A stretch of 35,920 nt of DNA from CAYSLC01 sp964431545 (GTDB lineage Bacteria > Desulfobacterota > Desulfobacteria > Desulfobacterales > JAABSP01): the NCBI GenBank assembly GCA_964431545.1, contig CAYSLC010000027.1, forward strand, positions 1-35,920. The letters run 5' to 3'. Under the pieces are notes generated by a model. That model was not told the DNA's origin and ran no database searches. It saw only the letters and a program-made list of their open reading frames with translations. The position numbers and the translations under genes are program-made. Shown here piece by piece: positions 1-8,111 of this stretch; the stretch's first letter is position 1, and each line of letters begins with the position of its first letter.

Positions 1-3000
1 CACCGTGATGGTCCGGATGATCTCGATGTCCTGCATCACGCCGCCGGGCTTCTCCACCGGCTTACAGATTCCGGTGCCGTCGCCGTCGGAGTTCCGGTCG
101 GTGACGGTCATTTCGATGACCCGGTTCCCCTCCACGGGATCATCGCTGGTGTTGGTGAAGGTGACGGACCGCAGCGCCGCCTCATAGGCGGCTTTGCTGG
201 CGACACCGCTCAGGGTCAGGGTGCCGGTGGCGGGATCCCAGGTTCCGGTGATCTCCGCGGTGTCGGTGAAGTTCAGAAAATCCTGCCCCTGTTGGTATCC
301 GTCCCGGATCCGAACCACGGCGTTCTCGATCTGGTCGTCGTCGATATCGCTCAGGGTCAGCCCCCCGTCGATCACCACCGCGTCGTCGGTGGTGTTGTAG
401 TTGAGATCTTCGACCTGGGAGGCAACGAGATCCGGGGCGTCGTTCACCGAGTCGACGAAAATGGTGGCGCTCACCTCCTGGCTGGTGGCCGGGCCGTTGG
501 GCGCGCCGCTGGTGTTGTCATCGGTGGCGACGAAGGTCACCTGCCGATCCCCCTCCACCGGATCCTCGCTCGTGTTCTCGTAGGTGACGGACCGGAGCGC
601 GGCCTGGTAGTCCGCCACGGTGGCGGTCCCGGTCAGAACCAGCGTGCCGGTCCCGGGATCCCAGCTTCCGGTGATGTCCGCGGTGTCGTTGAAGCGGAGG
701 ACATCCTCCCCCGGCTGATACCCCTGGGAGATCCGGACCACCGCGTTGGTGATGAAATCGCTGTCCTCATCGGTGAGGACAAGACCCGGATTGATGGGGG
801 TGGGATCATCGTTTTCCGCGTAGCAGAGGTCATCGCCGGGGGTGATCTGAGGCCCGTCGTTTTCCGGGATCACCTGGATGATGCGGGTGGCCTCTCCGGT
901 GAGCGGGCCGACCACCCGGACGGTGCAGGGGGCTTCTCCGTCCCCCTCCCCCTTGGAGTTGGCATCGGTCACGATGAACCGGACCGTTCTGTCGGCGTCG
1001 CTGGGGTTCTCGCTGGTGTTCTCGTAGCTGACGGCCCGCAGCGCCGCCCGGTACTGGGCGAGGCTGGCGGTGCCGGTGAGCGTCAGGGTCCCGGTGCCGG
1101 GATCCCAGTTTCCGGTGATCTCCGCGGTGTTCACGAAGCTGAGAAGATCTTCCCCCTGGACGTAATTCTCGGTGATCTGGACGGTGGCCCCGGTCATCTC
1201 CACATCGTCCACATCCTCCAGGTTCAAATCATCGCCGACGGCCACGAGCCCGTCGTTTTCGTTGTACTGCACGGTCCCCTCCGCGGGGGTCAGCGTGGGG
1301 GCGTCATCGATGGCGTCCACGAAGAAGGACCACGTGTCATCGGCGCTCTGCACCCCGTTGGGGGATTGGTTCTGGTTGGCATCGAAGATGGTGATGTTCA
1401 GAATCCGGTTCCCCTGGTCCGGATCATCGCTGGAATTCTCATAGGTGATCGATTCGAGGATCGACTCGTATTGACTGATGCCGGCCACCCCGTCGAGCAC
1501 CAGCGTGCCGGTCGATTCCTGGAAACTGACGGAAATGCCCGGAATCGTGTTGGTGACCGAAATGATGTCTTCGCCCTGCTGATAATCGGAGACGGTGACT
1601 TCCGCGCGGCTCAAATTGACGTCGTCGGGGTCGCTGATGGTCACGCCGGTGACCATGGGGGTCGCCGGATCATTCTCCTCGTAGCAGTTCCCGCCGGCAT
1701 CGATGCTGAGGGTGGGCGGCTCGTTGTTTCCGATAACGGTGATCGTGAGATTCACGGGGGCGCTCTCGTCAAAACCGATCTGCTGACCGGTGCCGGGCGT
1801 ATCGAATTGTTTGCCGCCGGTATCCCGGAGCCGAAGGGAATAGGTGACCGTCTGGACCCCTTTCGTATTCGGATCTGGCGTAAAGATGAGGCTGTGGGTG
1901 ACCGGATCGATGGAGATGCCGCTTTGGAGGATGCTCGGATCCCCCGCCACGTGGGTGATGTCGAAAAACTCCTCGATCCCCTGGGGATCCATCTGTCCCG
2001 GATTCTCCTGGGGTCCGAAATCGATGTTCCGGGTCCACTGGTTCAGCGGCACGGTCTGCTGGCCCTCGTCGGCCTCCACCTCTTGATCGACGGCGTTGAA
2101 GCTGGGCGCGTCATTCAGGGGCCTCACTCCCAGAAAGAAGCTGTCGGAACTCTCCTCCGCGCCGTCGTCCGCCGTGATGGTGATGGTGACATTCGACCCT
2201 GGCGTGGATGCATCCGGGGCGGGGGTCAACTGTACCTGCCAGATATTGCCGCTCACCCAGGAACATTCGATGTTGCTGTCCGGAATAACGGCCTGATCGC
2301 TCGAATGCCCCGTGCAGGTCAGGTTCTGTGAAGGGGTGGTATCATCCTCCAGGGTAAAATAGACGCCCGTGGTATTGTCTTCGTTGACCTCCACGAGCAG
2401 CGGCAGATTGACGGCGGGCGGCCCGGGAAAGACCGGGGCCGCCAGATCGTCCCCGTAGGCGAGCAGCCGGTCGGAATCGAACGGCGGGTCGATCTCCGCC
2501 GGGTCGGGGGCGCCGTCCGAGGCCACCTCGAGATCCCAGTCGCCGCCCGCGCCAGTGAGGTCGTTGGATGCGTAAACGTCGGCCCCGGTGGCGGAGGAGA
2601 GGCACTCCAGGAGGGCTTCTCCGTTCTCCCCGCCGTCGGCGAGGTTGCACCCGAAGACCAGCACGTTCGCGGATTGGGACATCACGGAGCCGAGGTCCTG
2701 CCAGGCGCCGGCATCCTTGGTCAGTGTCGCGGCGGTGACGACCTCGCTCCCCAACCGGAAGCCGCCCGAATCCCCATGGGAGAGAATCGACAAAGAATCC
2801 ACCGGTCGACCGAGTTCCTCTGAAAACGCCATGACCCGCCCGATAACATCCTCGGTCGAATCTCCATCCGCATCGTACACAATGACGTAAGCGTCCGGAT
2901 CGGCGGCCTCGATGAGGGTATCCTGGTCGGGGAGGCTGTCGGATATCAGGACGACGTTCACCGGATCGGCGGGTGGAGAGCCCGGTTCGGACAGAAGGGC

Positions 3001-3186
3001 GGCCGCCCCGGCGGCCGCGTCGGAGAAGCGGCCGTGATCCCCCATGGGATCGTGCCCATTGCCGCCTCCGTCGACGGTCGGATCATGCGGATCAGGCGCA
3101 TCATGGTCGGCGGCGTGATCCGCCGCTTCGGCCATCCCTGCGCCGTCGAGGACGATCCGGTCTTCCAGCTTCATCAATGTTAGCAT
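1..3186 (-). CDS. Giant DUF4347 / cadherin-like repeat surface protein (C-terminus cut by window edge)
   Basis: An open frame of 1062 codons runs from ATG at 3186 to the left edge without a stop, so the C-terminus lies outside the window. The start is preceded by a strong Shine-Dalgarno (GGGAGGTGTCAT-ATG). Residues 7-16 read LEDRIVLDGA, the short N-terminal motif common in this class of giant surface proteins. Residues about 76-220 match DUF4347, with SHG (His137) and FGCNLADG (Cys180). From about residue 510 onward there are at least four Ig/cadherin-like repeats of 138-148 residues with the core ALRSVTYENTSEDP. Such proteins are usually exported by type I secretion and act at the cell surface as adhesins or matrix proteins; that role is inferred. 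The gene lies 84 bases downstream of a TolC-like gene on the same strand, which supports export. No classical signal peptide is visible, consistent with a C-terminal secretion signal that cannot be seen here. Confidence 0.85.
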   Translation of the reverse strand, partial: MLTLMKLEDRIVLDGAGMAEAADHAADHDAPDPHDPTVDGGGNGHDPMGDHGRFSDAAAGAAALLSEPGSPPADPVNVVLISDSLPDQDTLIEAADPDAYVIVYDADGDSTEDVIGRVMAFSEELGRPVDSLSILSHGDSGGFRLGSEVVTAATLTKDAGAWQDLGSVMSQSANVLVFGCNLADGGENGEALLECLSSATGADVYASNDLTGAGGDWDLEVASDGAPDPAEIDPPFDSDRLLAYGDDLAAPVFPGPPAVNLPLLVEVNEDNTTGVYFTLEDDTTPSQNLTCTGHSSDQAVIPDSNIECSWVSGNIWQVQLTPAPDASTPGSNVTITITADDGAEESSDSFFLGVRPLNDAPSFNAVDQEVEADEGQQTVPLNQWTRNIDFGPQENPGQMDPQGIEEFFDITHVAGDPSILQSGISIDPVTHSLIFTPDPNTKGVQTVTYSLRLRDTGGKQFDTPGTGQQIGFDESAPVNLTITVIGNNEPPTLSIDAGGNCYEENDPATPMVTGVTISDPDDVNLSRAEVTVSDYQQGEDIISVTNTIPGISVSFQESTGTLVLDGVAGISQYESILESITYENSSDDPDQGNRILNITIFDANQNQSPNGVQSADDTWSFFVDAIDDAPTLTPAEGTVQYNENDGLVAVGDDLNLEDVDDVEMTGATVQITENYVQGEDLLSFVNTAEITGNWDPGTGTLTLTGTASLAQYRAALRAVSYENTSENPSDADRTVRFIVTDANSKGEGDGEAPCTVRVVGPLTGEATRIIQVIPENDGPQITPGDDLCYAENDDPTPINPGLVLTDEDSDFITNAVVRISQGYQPGEDVLRFNDTADITGSWDPGTGTLVLTGTATVADYQAALRSVTYENTSEDPVEGDRQVTFVATDDNTSGAPNGPATSQEVSATIFVDSVNDAPDLVASQVEDLNYNTTDDAVVIDGGLTLSDIDDDQIENAVVRIRDGYQQGQDFLNFTDTAEITGTWDPATGTLTLSGVASKAAYEAALRSVTFTNTSDDPVEGNRVIEMTVTDRNSDGDGTGICKPVEKPGGVMQDIEIIRTITV
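30..1650 (-). repeat. Four tandem Ig/cadherin-like repeats inside the DUF4347 gene
   Basis: The segment encoding ALRSVTYEN or a close variant recurs near 1434, 1020, 576 and 152, giving periods of about 414, 444 and 424 bases. Each unit also encodes a YxxGEDxLxF strand and an ITGxWDPxTGTLxLTG strand. The last three copies are close at DNA level: CGGGATCCCAG followed by TTCCGGTGAT recurs in each. The first copy (about 1240-1650) is the most diverged. This is a within-gene domain duplication. Confidence 0.85.
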
Positions 3187-3270
3187 ATGACACCTCCCTT
3201 TAGGGTTCTTTCTGGCGAACGTTCCGTCATCCGTTCCTCCCGGACGGCCGGGCGATACATACCCGACTTC

Positions 3271-5364
3271 CTACCAATGGGCGCTCGTGGGCGGAATGAC
3301 CCAGTATTCCATGCCGTGCTGCTGGAGATCCTGTGACAGGAGCCTGGCCTGGGGCTCCGTCAATCCCATCACCCGCACCCGGTTGAAGAGTCTTCCCGAG
3401 AGTTGTTTGGTGGTGATCCGCGCATCCCGGGTATCCATCAGACGGAGATCCAGGTCCTTGATCTGATCGATCCGCTTGGCCGGCCCCCCCTGCTTCACAA
3501 AAGCACCCATCTGGACCTTCCAGAGAAACCGATCGGAGGCGCCGCTGGCCCACCCGGAATCGCCCAGGCCCGCCCGGCGGTCTTCTTCCATGCCGGCGCC
3601 CATGGACCTGTCGGCGTCCATGGCGGCGAAATCATCCCCGAAGGTGGAGGGATCCCCCCAGGGGTCTCCGCCGTCGGTGATGGGGCCGGTGCCCGAGAGT
3701 TCTCCGGAGCCCTCCATCCCCCCGGTGCCGCCGAGATCGGTGGAGCCGAAGTCGCCCGCGGCGGCTCCGCCGGAAAAATCATCCGGCCCGGTCCCGGCCG
3801 CGCCTCCGGCAAGATCCCCGGAGCCGGTGAACCCGGATGATCCGGCCAGGGTGATGTCGAATCCGCTTCCCGTTCCGCCGCCCACCAGGAGGTTGCCGTC
3901 GCAGTCCTGGGGGGGAATCCCGATGCTGACGCACAATCGCTTGTGGGCCACCAGCATGTCCACCACCGACTCATCCCGCCGCAGCTTGGCGGCCATCTCC
4001 TCCAGGTATCGCTGGGTGACGGCCAGTTCCGGAAGCGCCCCCACGCTGCTCTTCTCCCGGGCCATATCCAGGAGATTGGCGGCCAGCTGGAAGGTCTCCT
4101 CCAACAGGCGGAACCGGTCCACCTTGATGGCGTAGTCGAGCAGGGCGATGTGGACCTGGGTGATGACCCCCACGGTCATCATCAGCCGCTGGGCCTCGGC
4201 CATGGTGATCGCCTTCTGCTTGCCCTTGTACATGGCGATGCCGGAGGGGATGTTGAGCAGGTTCCAGCCGACCCCCGCCCCCACGCTGTTCCAGGTGTTG
4301 GAATAAAGCAGCCGGTTGTCGTCGTAGTGGGTTGCGGCAAAGAAGTTGACCCCCGGAAAAAGGTTGAGGAAGGCCGCCTTGGCCTCCTCCTTCTGGATCA
4401 TCACCTGGATGTCGGTCCGGAAGAGTTCGGGCCGGTGCAGCAGCGCGTACTCCTCCAGGGCGTCGATGTCGAGTTCCTTGGTGTGGGGCAGCGCCGCCAC
4501 GATGGGTTTGATGCGGGGACGGGCCAGGGTGTACTGGACGTTCTGGTTGAACCCGAGCAGTCGGGAGAGTTCCAGCCGGGAGGTGGACAGGTTGGCCTGG
4601 AGCTGCCGGATGGTCAGTTCCAGCTCCTTCAACCGAAGCTCCGCCTCGGCGGCGTCCATGGCGTCGATGTCCCGGGTCCCCACGGCGCCGTCGATCTTCC
4701 GCTTGACATCCTTGAGCCGCCGCTCCACCCCGTGAACGTAGTCAAGGGCGTCCTCCAGGGCCGCCGCCTCCCAGTACGCCTCGGTGATCTCCAGGGCCAA
4801 CTGCTGGGCCTGCCGCTCCCGCTGCCGCTCCATGGCCTGCTCCTGCATCTCGGAGGCCTTCGACTTGACGTAGGCCAGGGCGGTGTCGAGCACGTTCCAG
4901 GTTAACGAAAGGTTGGCCTTGAGGCTGTCCTTGAGTTCCGAGACCGTGTAGTCCTTCTGGTCTTCGTCCAACAGCCAGTTGTAGACGTCGCTTTTTCTCA
5001 GCTTGTCCCGGCGCTCGTACCGGGCGTCCGCGTTGAGCCCGGGCAGCATCTGGAGCTTCCGGGCCAGGGTCTCCTTGTCCTGAATATCCTCATCGAGCTG
5101 GGCGATGCGCATCTCCAGATTGTTCTTCAGACCGATCCGGATCAGATCATCCAGGGAGAGGGGCTGCTCGAAGTTGATGTCCATGGGCGGCTTGATCAGC
5201 TCCAGGTCGGCTCTGGCCTGCTTCTCCCGCTGATCCGCCAGTTCGGCGTCGGTCATGATCTTTGTGCATCCGCCCAAGATGGAGACGGCGCAGAGGATGA
5301 CAAAAGCCTGCTTGAATCCCAGCCATCCTTCAACCTTCCTTAACCTGGCTCTTTTCTCACACAT
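3271..5364 (-). CDS. TolC-like outer-membrane lipoprotein with C-terminal SPOR-like domain
   Basis: The product has 697 residues. The start is ATG at 5364, with GGAG eight bases upstream. An N-terminal hydrophobic segment ends in the lipobox LGGC (Cys33), so it is a predicted outer-membrane lipoprotein. Residues about 60-490 have the TolC/OEP character: long amphipathic helices, a charged coiled coil near 190-260, and a second repeat-like half from about 310. A Gly/Ser/Asp-rich linker (about 495-605) follows. The last 85 residues start FLWKVQMGAFVKQGG and contain GRLFNRVRVMG, resembling the SPOR peptidoglycan-binding fold. TolC proteins form the outer-membrane duct of type I secretion and efflux systems. 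Sitting just upstream of the giant DUF4347 gene, this one is probably its dedicated exporter channel, with the SPOR region tethering it to septal or denuded peptidoglycan. No inner-membrane ABC or membrane-fusion partner lies in the window. It is longer than a usual TolC (about 450-490) because of the linker and SPOR region. Confidence 0.88.
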   Translation of the reverse strand: MCEKRARLRKVEGWLGFKQAFVILCAVSILGGCTKIMTDAELADQREKQARADLELIKPPMDINFEQPLSLDDLIRIGLKNNLEMRIAQLDEDIQDKETLARKLQMLPGLNADARYERRDKLRKSDVYNWLLDEDQKDYTVSELKDSLKANLSLTWNVLDTALAYVKSKASEMQEQAMERQRERQAQQLALEITEAYWEAAALEDALDYVHGVERRLKDVKRKIDGAVGTRDIDAMDAAEAELRLKELELTIRQLQANLSTSRLELSRLLGFNQNVQYTLARPRIKPIVAALPHTKELDIDALEEYALLHRPELFRTDIQVMIQKEEAKAAFLNLFPGVNFFAATHYDDNRLLYSNTWNSVGAGVGWNLLNIPSGIAMYKGKQKAITMAEAQRLMMTVGVITQVHIALLDYAIKVDRFRLLEETFQLAANLLDMAREKSSVGALPELAVTQRYLEEMAAKLRRDESVVDMLVAHKRLCVSIGIPPQDCDGNLLVGGGTGSGFDITLAGSSGFTGSGDLAGGAAGTGPDDFSGGAAAGDFGSTDLGGTGGMEGSGELSGTGPITDGGDPWGDPSTFGDDFAAMDADRSMGAGMEEDRRAGLGDSGWASGASDRFLWKVQMGAFVKQGGPAKRIDQIKDLDLRLMDTRDARITTKQLSGRLFNRVRVMGLTEPQARLLSQDLQQHGMEYWVIPPTSAHW

Positions 5365-5444
5365 AAGAATTTCTCCGTTTTCTACCCTGGCGTTTATGAT
5401 GAGGATTCCACGGACCTTACTTTTCTGCCGATTACCTAAGATTA

Positions 5445-5471
5445 ATTATTCAAATGGCCCTTGATTGTCAA
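5445..5471 (-). promoter_or_regulatory. Candidate sigma-70 promoter for the TolC-like gene
   Basis: Reading the minus strand, a perfect TTGACA (5471-5466) is followed after 15 bases by AATAAT (5450-5445), five of six matches to TATAAT. The spacer is short; a 17-base alternative gives the poorer TAATTA. The site lies about 80 bases upstream of the TolC-like start in a locally AT-rich stretch. Confidence 0.4.
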
Positions 5472-5560
5472 GCGATTTCAGCCTCCGGCGGCCGCGTCCC
5501 CTCTCCCTCGCCGGCGAACCGGTGCCGGATTCGATGGAGCCGCTCCTCCCGGATGTTCAT
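5468..5560 (-). CDS. Possible 30-residue leader peptide or small protein
   Basis: This small frame starts at ATG 5560 with AGGAG ideally spaced upstream (AGGAG-AATTGG-ATG). It runs 30 codons to a TGA that lies inside the TTGACA of the candidate downstream promoter. The product starts MNIREERLHRIRHRF, is rich in Arg and Glu, and has no membrane segment. I do not recognise a family. The good ribosome site and position upstream of the TolC-like gene are its only support; it may be chance in GC-rich DNA. Confidence 0.22.
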   Translation of the reverse strand: MNIREERLHRIRHRFAGEGEGTRPPEAEIA

Positions 5561-5693
5561 CCAATTCTCCTATTTCAGAACGAAAAATACAAATCAATAG
5601 GGAGATGAGCGTATTTCTCCGGTAGGAATATGCTACTCGATCCGCAATCATTCCCGTTTCCCGGTGCGCCACGGCCTTCTTGTCTCCCTGTCC

Positions 5694-7289
5694 TCAATAA
5701 ACCCCCCAGGAGCCATCGAGATAATAGCGGTAGAGAACCGGATTCACCTTGGTGTTCGGCCGGATGTCCGCAAGGGCCGTTTCCTCAAGTACCCCCTTGC
5801 CGAAGTGGACCATGGCCACCATGGCGTCGCCGTTCAGAAACCGCGTCCGGACGCCTTGGAAATCGAGGCCCATGGCCCGCCGCTTCAGCTCGGCCTCCCC
5901 GGTTTCCGACTGGTCGACCCCGAGGACCCAGCCCCACTCCCCCATGGTGGGGACCTGGTTGTGGTAAGGGAGCGCCGCAAACCCGGCGTTTCGAACGGTT
6001 TTCAGAATGCACTGGAACGCCTTTTTGGAAAAATAGGGGCTAGTGGCCTGGGTCACGAACACGCCGCCACGGATCAGGTGACGCCGGACCATCCGATAGA
6101 ACGCCCCGGAGTAGACGTGCATCAGATCGACGGAATCGGGATCCGGCAGGTCGATGAGAATGACCCCGAAGAGCCGGTCACTGTCCGCCAGGAACCGGGC
6201 GGCGTCGGCGTTCACGACGCGGACCCGGGGATCGGAGAAGGCCCCCCGGTTGATGAGGGTGAGGACGGGGTGGGAGGCGGCCAGGGCGGTCATGGCCGGA
6301 TCGAGATCCACCAGGGTCACCTCTTCCACGGCGTCGTATTTGAGCACTTCCCGGAGGGCGAGCCCGTCCCCACCGCCCAGGATCAGCACACGGCCCGGAT
6401 CGGGGGTGAGGCCCATGGCGGGATGGACCAGCGGCTCGTGGTACCGCTCCTCGTCATAGGTGGAAAACTGCTCCTGGTCGTTGATGTAGAGCCAGTGGTG
6501 ATCCCGCCACTGGGTCATGACGATCTTCTGGAAGGGGGTCTGCGTGGAATACATCACTTTGTCCACATACCGGCGCTGCTCCCCGTAGGTGATCACCGGC
6601 TCCGCGAAGATCCCCAGCAGGATCAGGAAGGCGAGGGTGCCGGTGAAGCACGAGACAAGGGTCTTTCGCCGCCGGAGGAGCGGGTTGAACCGCCACAGGA
6701 TCAGCGAGGCCACCAGAAAATTGATGGTGCCCAGAATGATGGGCGTATAGGTGAGTCCCAGAAACGGCAGGGCCAGGAAGGCGAAGGCGAGCCCTCCCAG
6801 CAAGGCGCCGTAATAATCCTTCTCCATCACCCCCGAGATATTGATCCGAAGCTCCTCGTAGGTCTCGTTCATCCGGGTCACCAGCGGGATCTCGAGGCCG
6901 ATGAGCCCCCCGATGGCCAGGGCCAGCAGATAGATCACCCCGTGGGAGCACTCGGAGTACCCCGCGGCGGTATAAGCGAGCACCGCCGATACGGCGCACA
7001 GAATGGAGAGGGTGAACTCCGTCAGGATGAAGGTATCGAGCAGGTGGTTCCGGAAAAAACGGCTCGCCCGGCTGCCCACCCCCATGGCGAAGAGCATCAG
7101 GGACATCACCACCGTCCACTGGAAGATGGCGTTTCCGATCAGGTAAGTGGCGAGGGTGGACAGGACGAACTCCGCTACAATGCCGGCGCACCCCGTGGCG
7201 AACAGGGCGATCTTCAGCGCCAAGCCGAAGTGCCTGGGATCGGTCGCCTCCGTTTCAGACACACCAGAGCAGGACGAGGGATGCCGCAA
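5694..7289 (-). CDS. Membrane-anchored spermidine-synthase-like aminopropyltransferase
   Basis: The product has up to 531 residues. The N-terminal 220 or so residues hold about six or seven hydrophobic segments. The C-terminal half is a spermidine/spermine-synthase-type Rossmann methyltransferase fold, with the nucleotide-binding motif LILGGGDGLALREVLKYD, the acidic strand TLVDLDPAM and LIDLPDPDS at the usual catalytic-Asp position. YHEPLVHPA before the Rossmann core matches the substrate-loop region of SpeE. Soluble SpeE is about 290 residues, so the extra length is the membrane domain. The true substrate is unknown: it may be a lipid, peptide or amine at the membrane, or decarboxylated S-adenosylmethionine plus putrescine as in SpeE. 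The longest frame starts at TTG 7289 without a ribosome site. GTG at 7262 would overlap the upstream stop in GTGTCTGA and looks equally likely (522 residues). It is the third gene of the cassette with the DUF350 and lipoprotein genes. Confidence 0.85.
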   Translation of the reverse strand: MRHPSSCSGVSETEATDPRHFGLALKIALFATGCAGIVAEFVLSTLATYLIGNAIFQWTVVMSLMLFAMGVGSRASRFFRNHLLDTFILTEFTLSILCAVSAVLAYTAAGYSECSHGVIYLLALAIGGLIGLEIPLVTRMNETYEELRINISGVMEKDYYGALLGGLAFAFLALPFLGLTYTPIILGTINFLVASLILWRFNPLLRRRKTLVSCFTGTLAFLILLGIFAEPVITYGEQRRYVDKVMYSTQTPFQKIVMTQWRDHHWLYINDQEQFSTYDEERYHEPLVHPAMGLTPDPGRVLILGGGDGLALREVLKYDAVEEVTLVDLDPAMTALAASHPVLTLINRGAFSDPRVRVVNADAARFLADSDRLFGVILIDLPDPDSVDLMHVYSGAFYRMVRRHLIRGGVFVTQATSPYFSKKAFQCILKTVRNAGFAALPYHNQVPTMGEWGWVLGVDQSETGEAELKRRAMGLDFQGVRTRFLNGDAMVAMVHFGKGVLEETALADIRPNTKVNPVLYRYYLDGSWGVY

Positions 7290-8109
7290 TATAGGAGAAC
7301 CCCTCGATGTAGGCCGCGCCGATGTTGGGCTGCTCCTGACCGGCGATCTCGTCGGTCAGCCTCACCTTGGGGATGAGCACCAGGTCGGTGAGAAACCGAA
7401 TGACGGGCAAAAGGATCAATCCGGCGGCGGAGATGATCAGATAGGAGCCGAGGCTTTCCGCCCATGACTGAAATTCATGCTGGGCCGCGAGGCCCACCAC
7501 CACCCCGATGCCGATGAGGGCCCCGGCGAACCCGAGTCCGGCGGCCACGTTGTCCTTTTCGATCTCCGCCAGGACGTCGTAGGGGATGATGGCGGCGTAG
7601 ATGCGCCCGGCGACAACCAGGATGATCTGCCCGACGATCCAGAAGACCAAAGCGCTCAACATTCCGCCCCCCTCCCCCGAAACCGAACCGAAGATGATGA
7701 TCCCCGAAGCCACGCTCATGCCGCAGGAGACGGCCGCGGTGCCGCAGTTGCGGTCCCGGATCAGTTCGTCGCTGATCTTGAACCGGTTGAGGATGGCCAG
7801 ATCACAGAGGAACCAGGAGATGTTGAGCAGGACGATGCCGAGGAGGCCGTAGACGCAGAGGTAGATCATGTCCATGACCAGCCCGTAGCTCGGCCCCACG
7901 ATCGCTCCGCCGATGGCGAAGACCATCCCCAGGTAGTAGCCGGTCAGGGCCAGGGCCACCGCCGGGTTGTCCTTCTCCACCAGTTCCACCCCCAGATTGT
8001 ACTCCCGGTGGAGCAGGCGGTGGACGAGCTTTCCGATGAAGAACAGCACGTAGAAGAGTGCAATGTAGATAATCGCCGTCAACAGTCGATCAAAGACGTT
8101 CACGTCCAT
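7255..8109 (-). CDS. Double DUF350 integral membrane protein
   Basis: The product has 284 residues with about eight hydrophobic segments arranged as two DUF350 units of four. The internal duplication shows in DNPAVALALTGYYLGMVFAIGG near residue 47 and the matching DNVAAGLGFAGALIGIGVV near 185. DUF350 proteins (Escherichia coli YjfL is one) have no established biochemical function; they recur beside polyamine-related enzymes and envelope-stress genes. The start is ATG 8109 with GGAGGGGGAAATAGCC upstream. It follows the lipoprotein stop after two bases and overlaps the next gene by 8 or 35 bases depending on that start, so the three genes are almost certainly co-translated. It probably acts in the inner membrane with the SpeE-like protein; this is inference from linkage. 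Confidence 0.88.
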   Translation of the reverse strand: MDVNVFDRLLTAIIYIALFYVLFFIGKLVHRLLHREYNLGVELVEKDNPAVALALTGYYLGMVFAIGGAIVGPSYGLVMDMIYLCVYGLLGIVLLNISWFLCDLAILNRFKISDELIRDRNCGTAAVSCGMSVASGIIIFGSVSGEGGGMLSALVFWIVGQIILVVAGRIYAAIIPYDVLAEIEKDNVAAGLGFAGALIGIGVVVGLAAQHEFQSWAESLGSYLIISAAGLILLPVIRFLTDLVLIPKVRLTDEIAGQEQPNIGAAYIEGFSYIAASLVLLWCV

Positions 8110-8111
8110 GG

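Larger units (their letters stand above)
5365..5693. other. 329-base intergenic region between the SpeE-like and TolC-like genes
   Basis: Both flanking genes are on the minus strand. The half nearest the TolC-like gene is AT-rich and holds the candidate promoter at 5445-5471 and the small ORF at 5468-5560. The rest (about 5561-5693) is partly AT-rich, with runs such as GTATTTTT on the minus strand. It shows no convincing terminator, RNA fold or other gene. A 64-codon GTG frame at 5478-5672 has no ribosome site and unconvincing composition. Confidence 0.5.

Noticed and set aside
292..2331. 679-codon open frame on the plus strand
   Set aside because: It is the exact antisense of the DUF4347 repeat region. 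The product is low-complexity Gly/Val/Asp/His-rich without domains, a by-product of high GC.
5478..5672. 64-codon GTG frame on the minus strand
   Set aside because: It lacks a ribosome site, overlaps a better small frame, and has no recognisable features.
5664..7376. 570-codon open frame on the plus strand
   Set aside because: It is antisense to the SpeE-like gene, with a composition typical of shadow frames.
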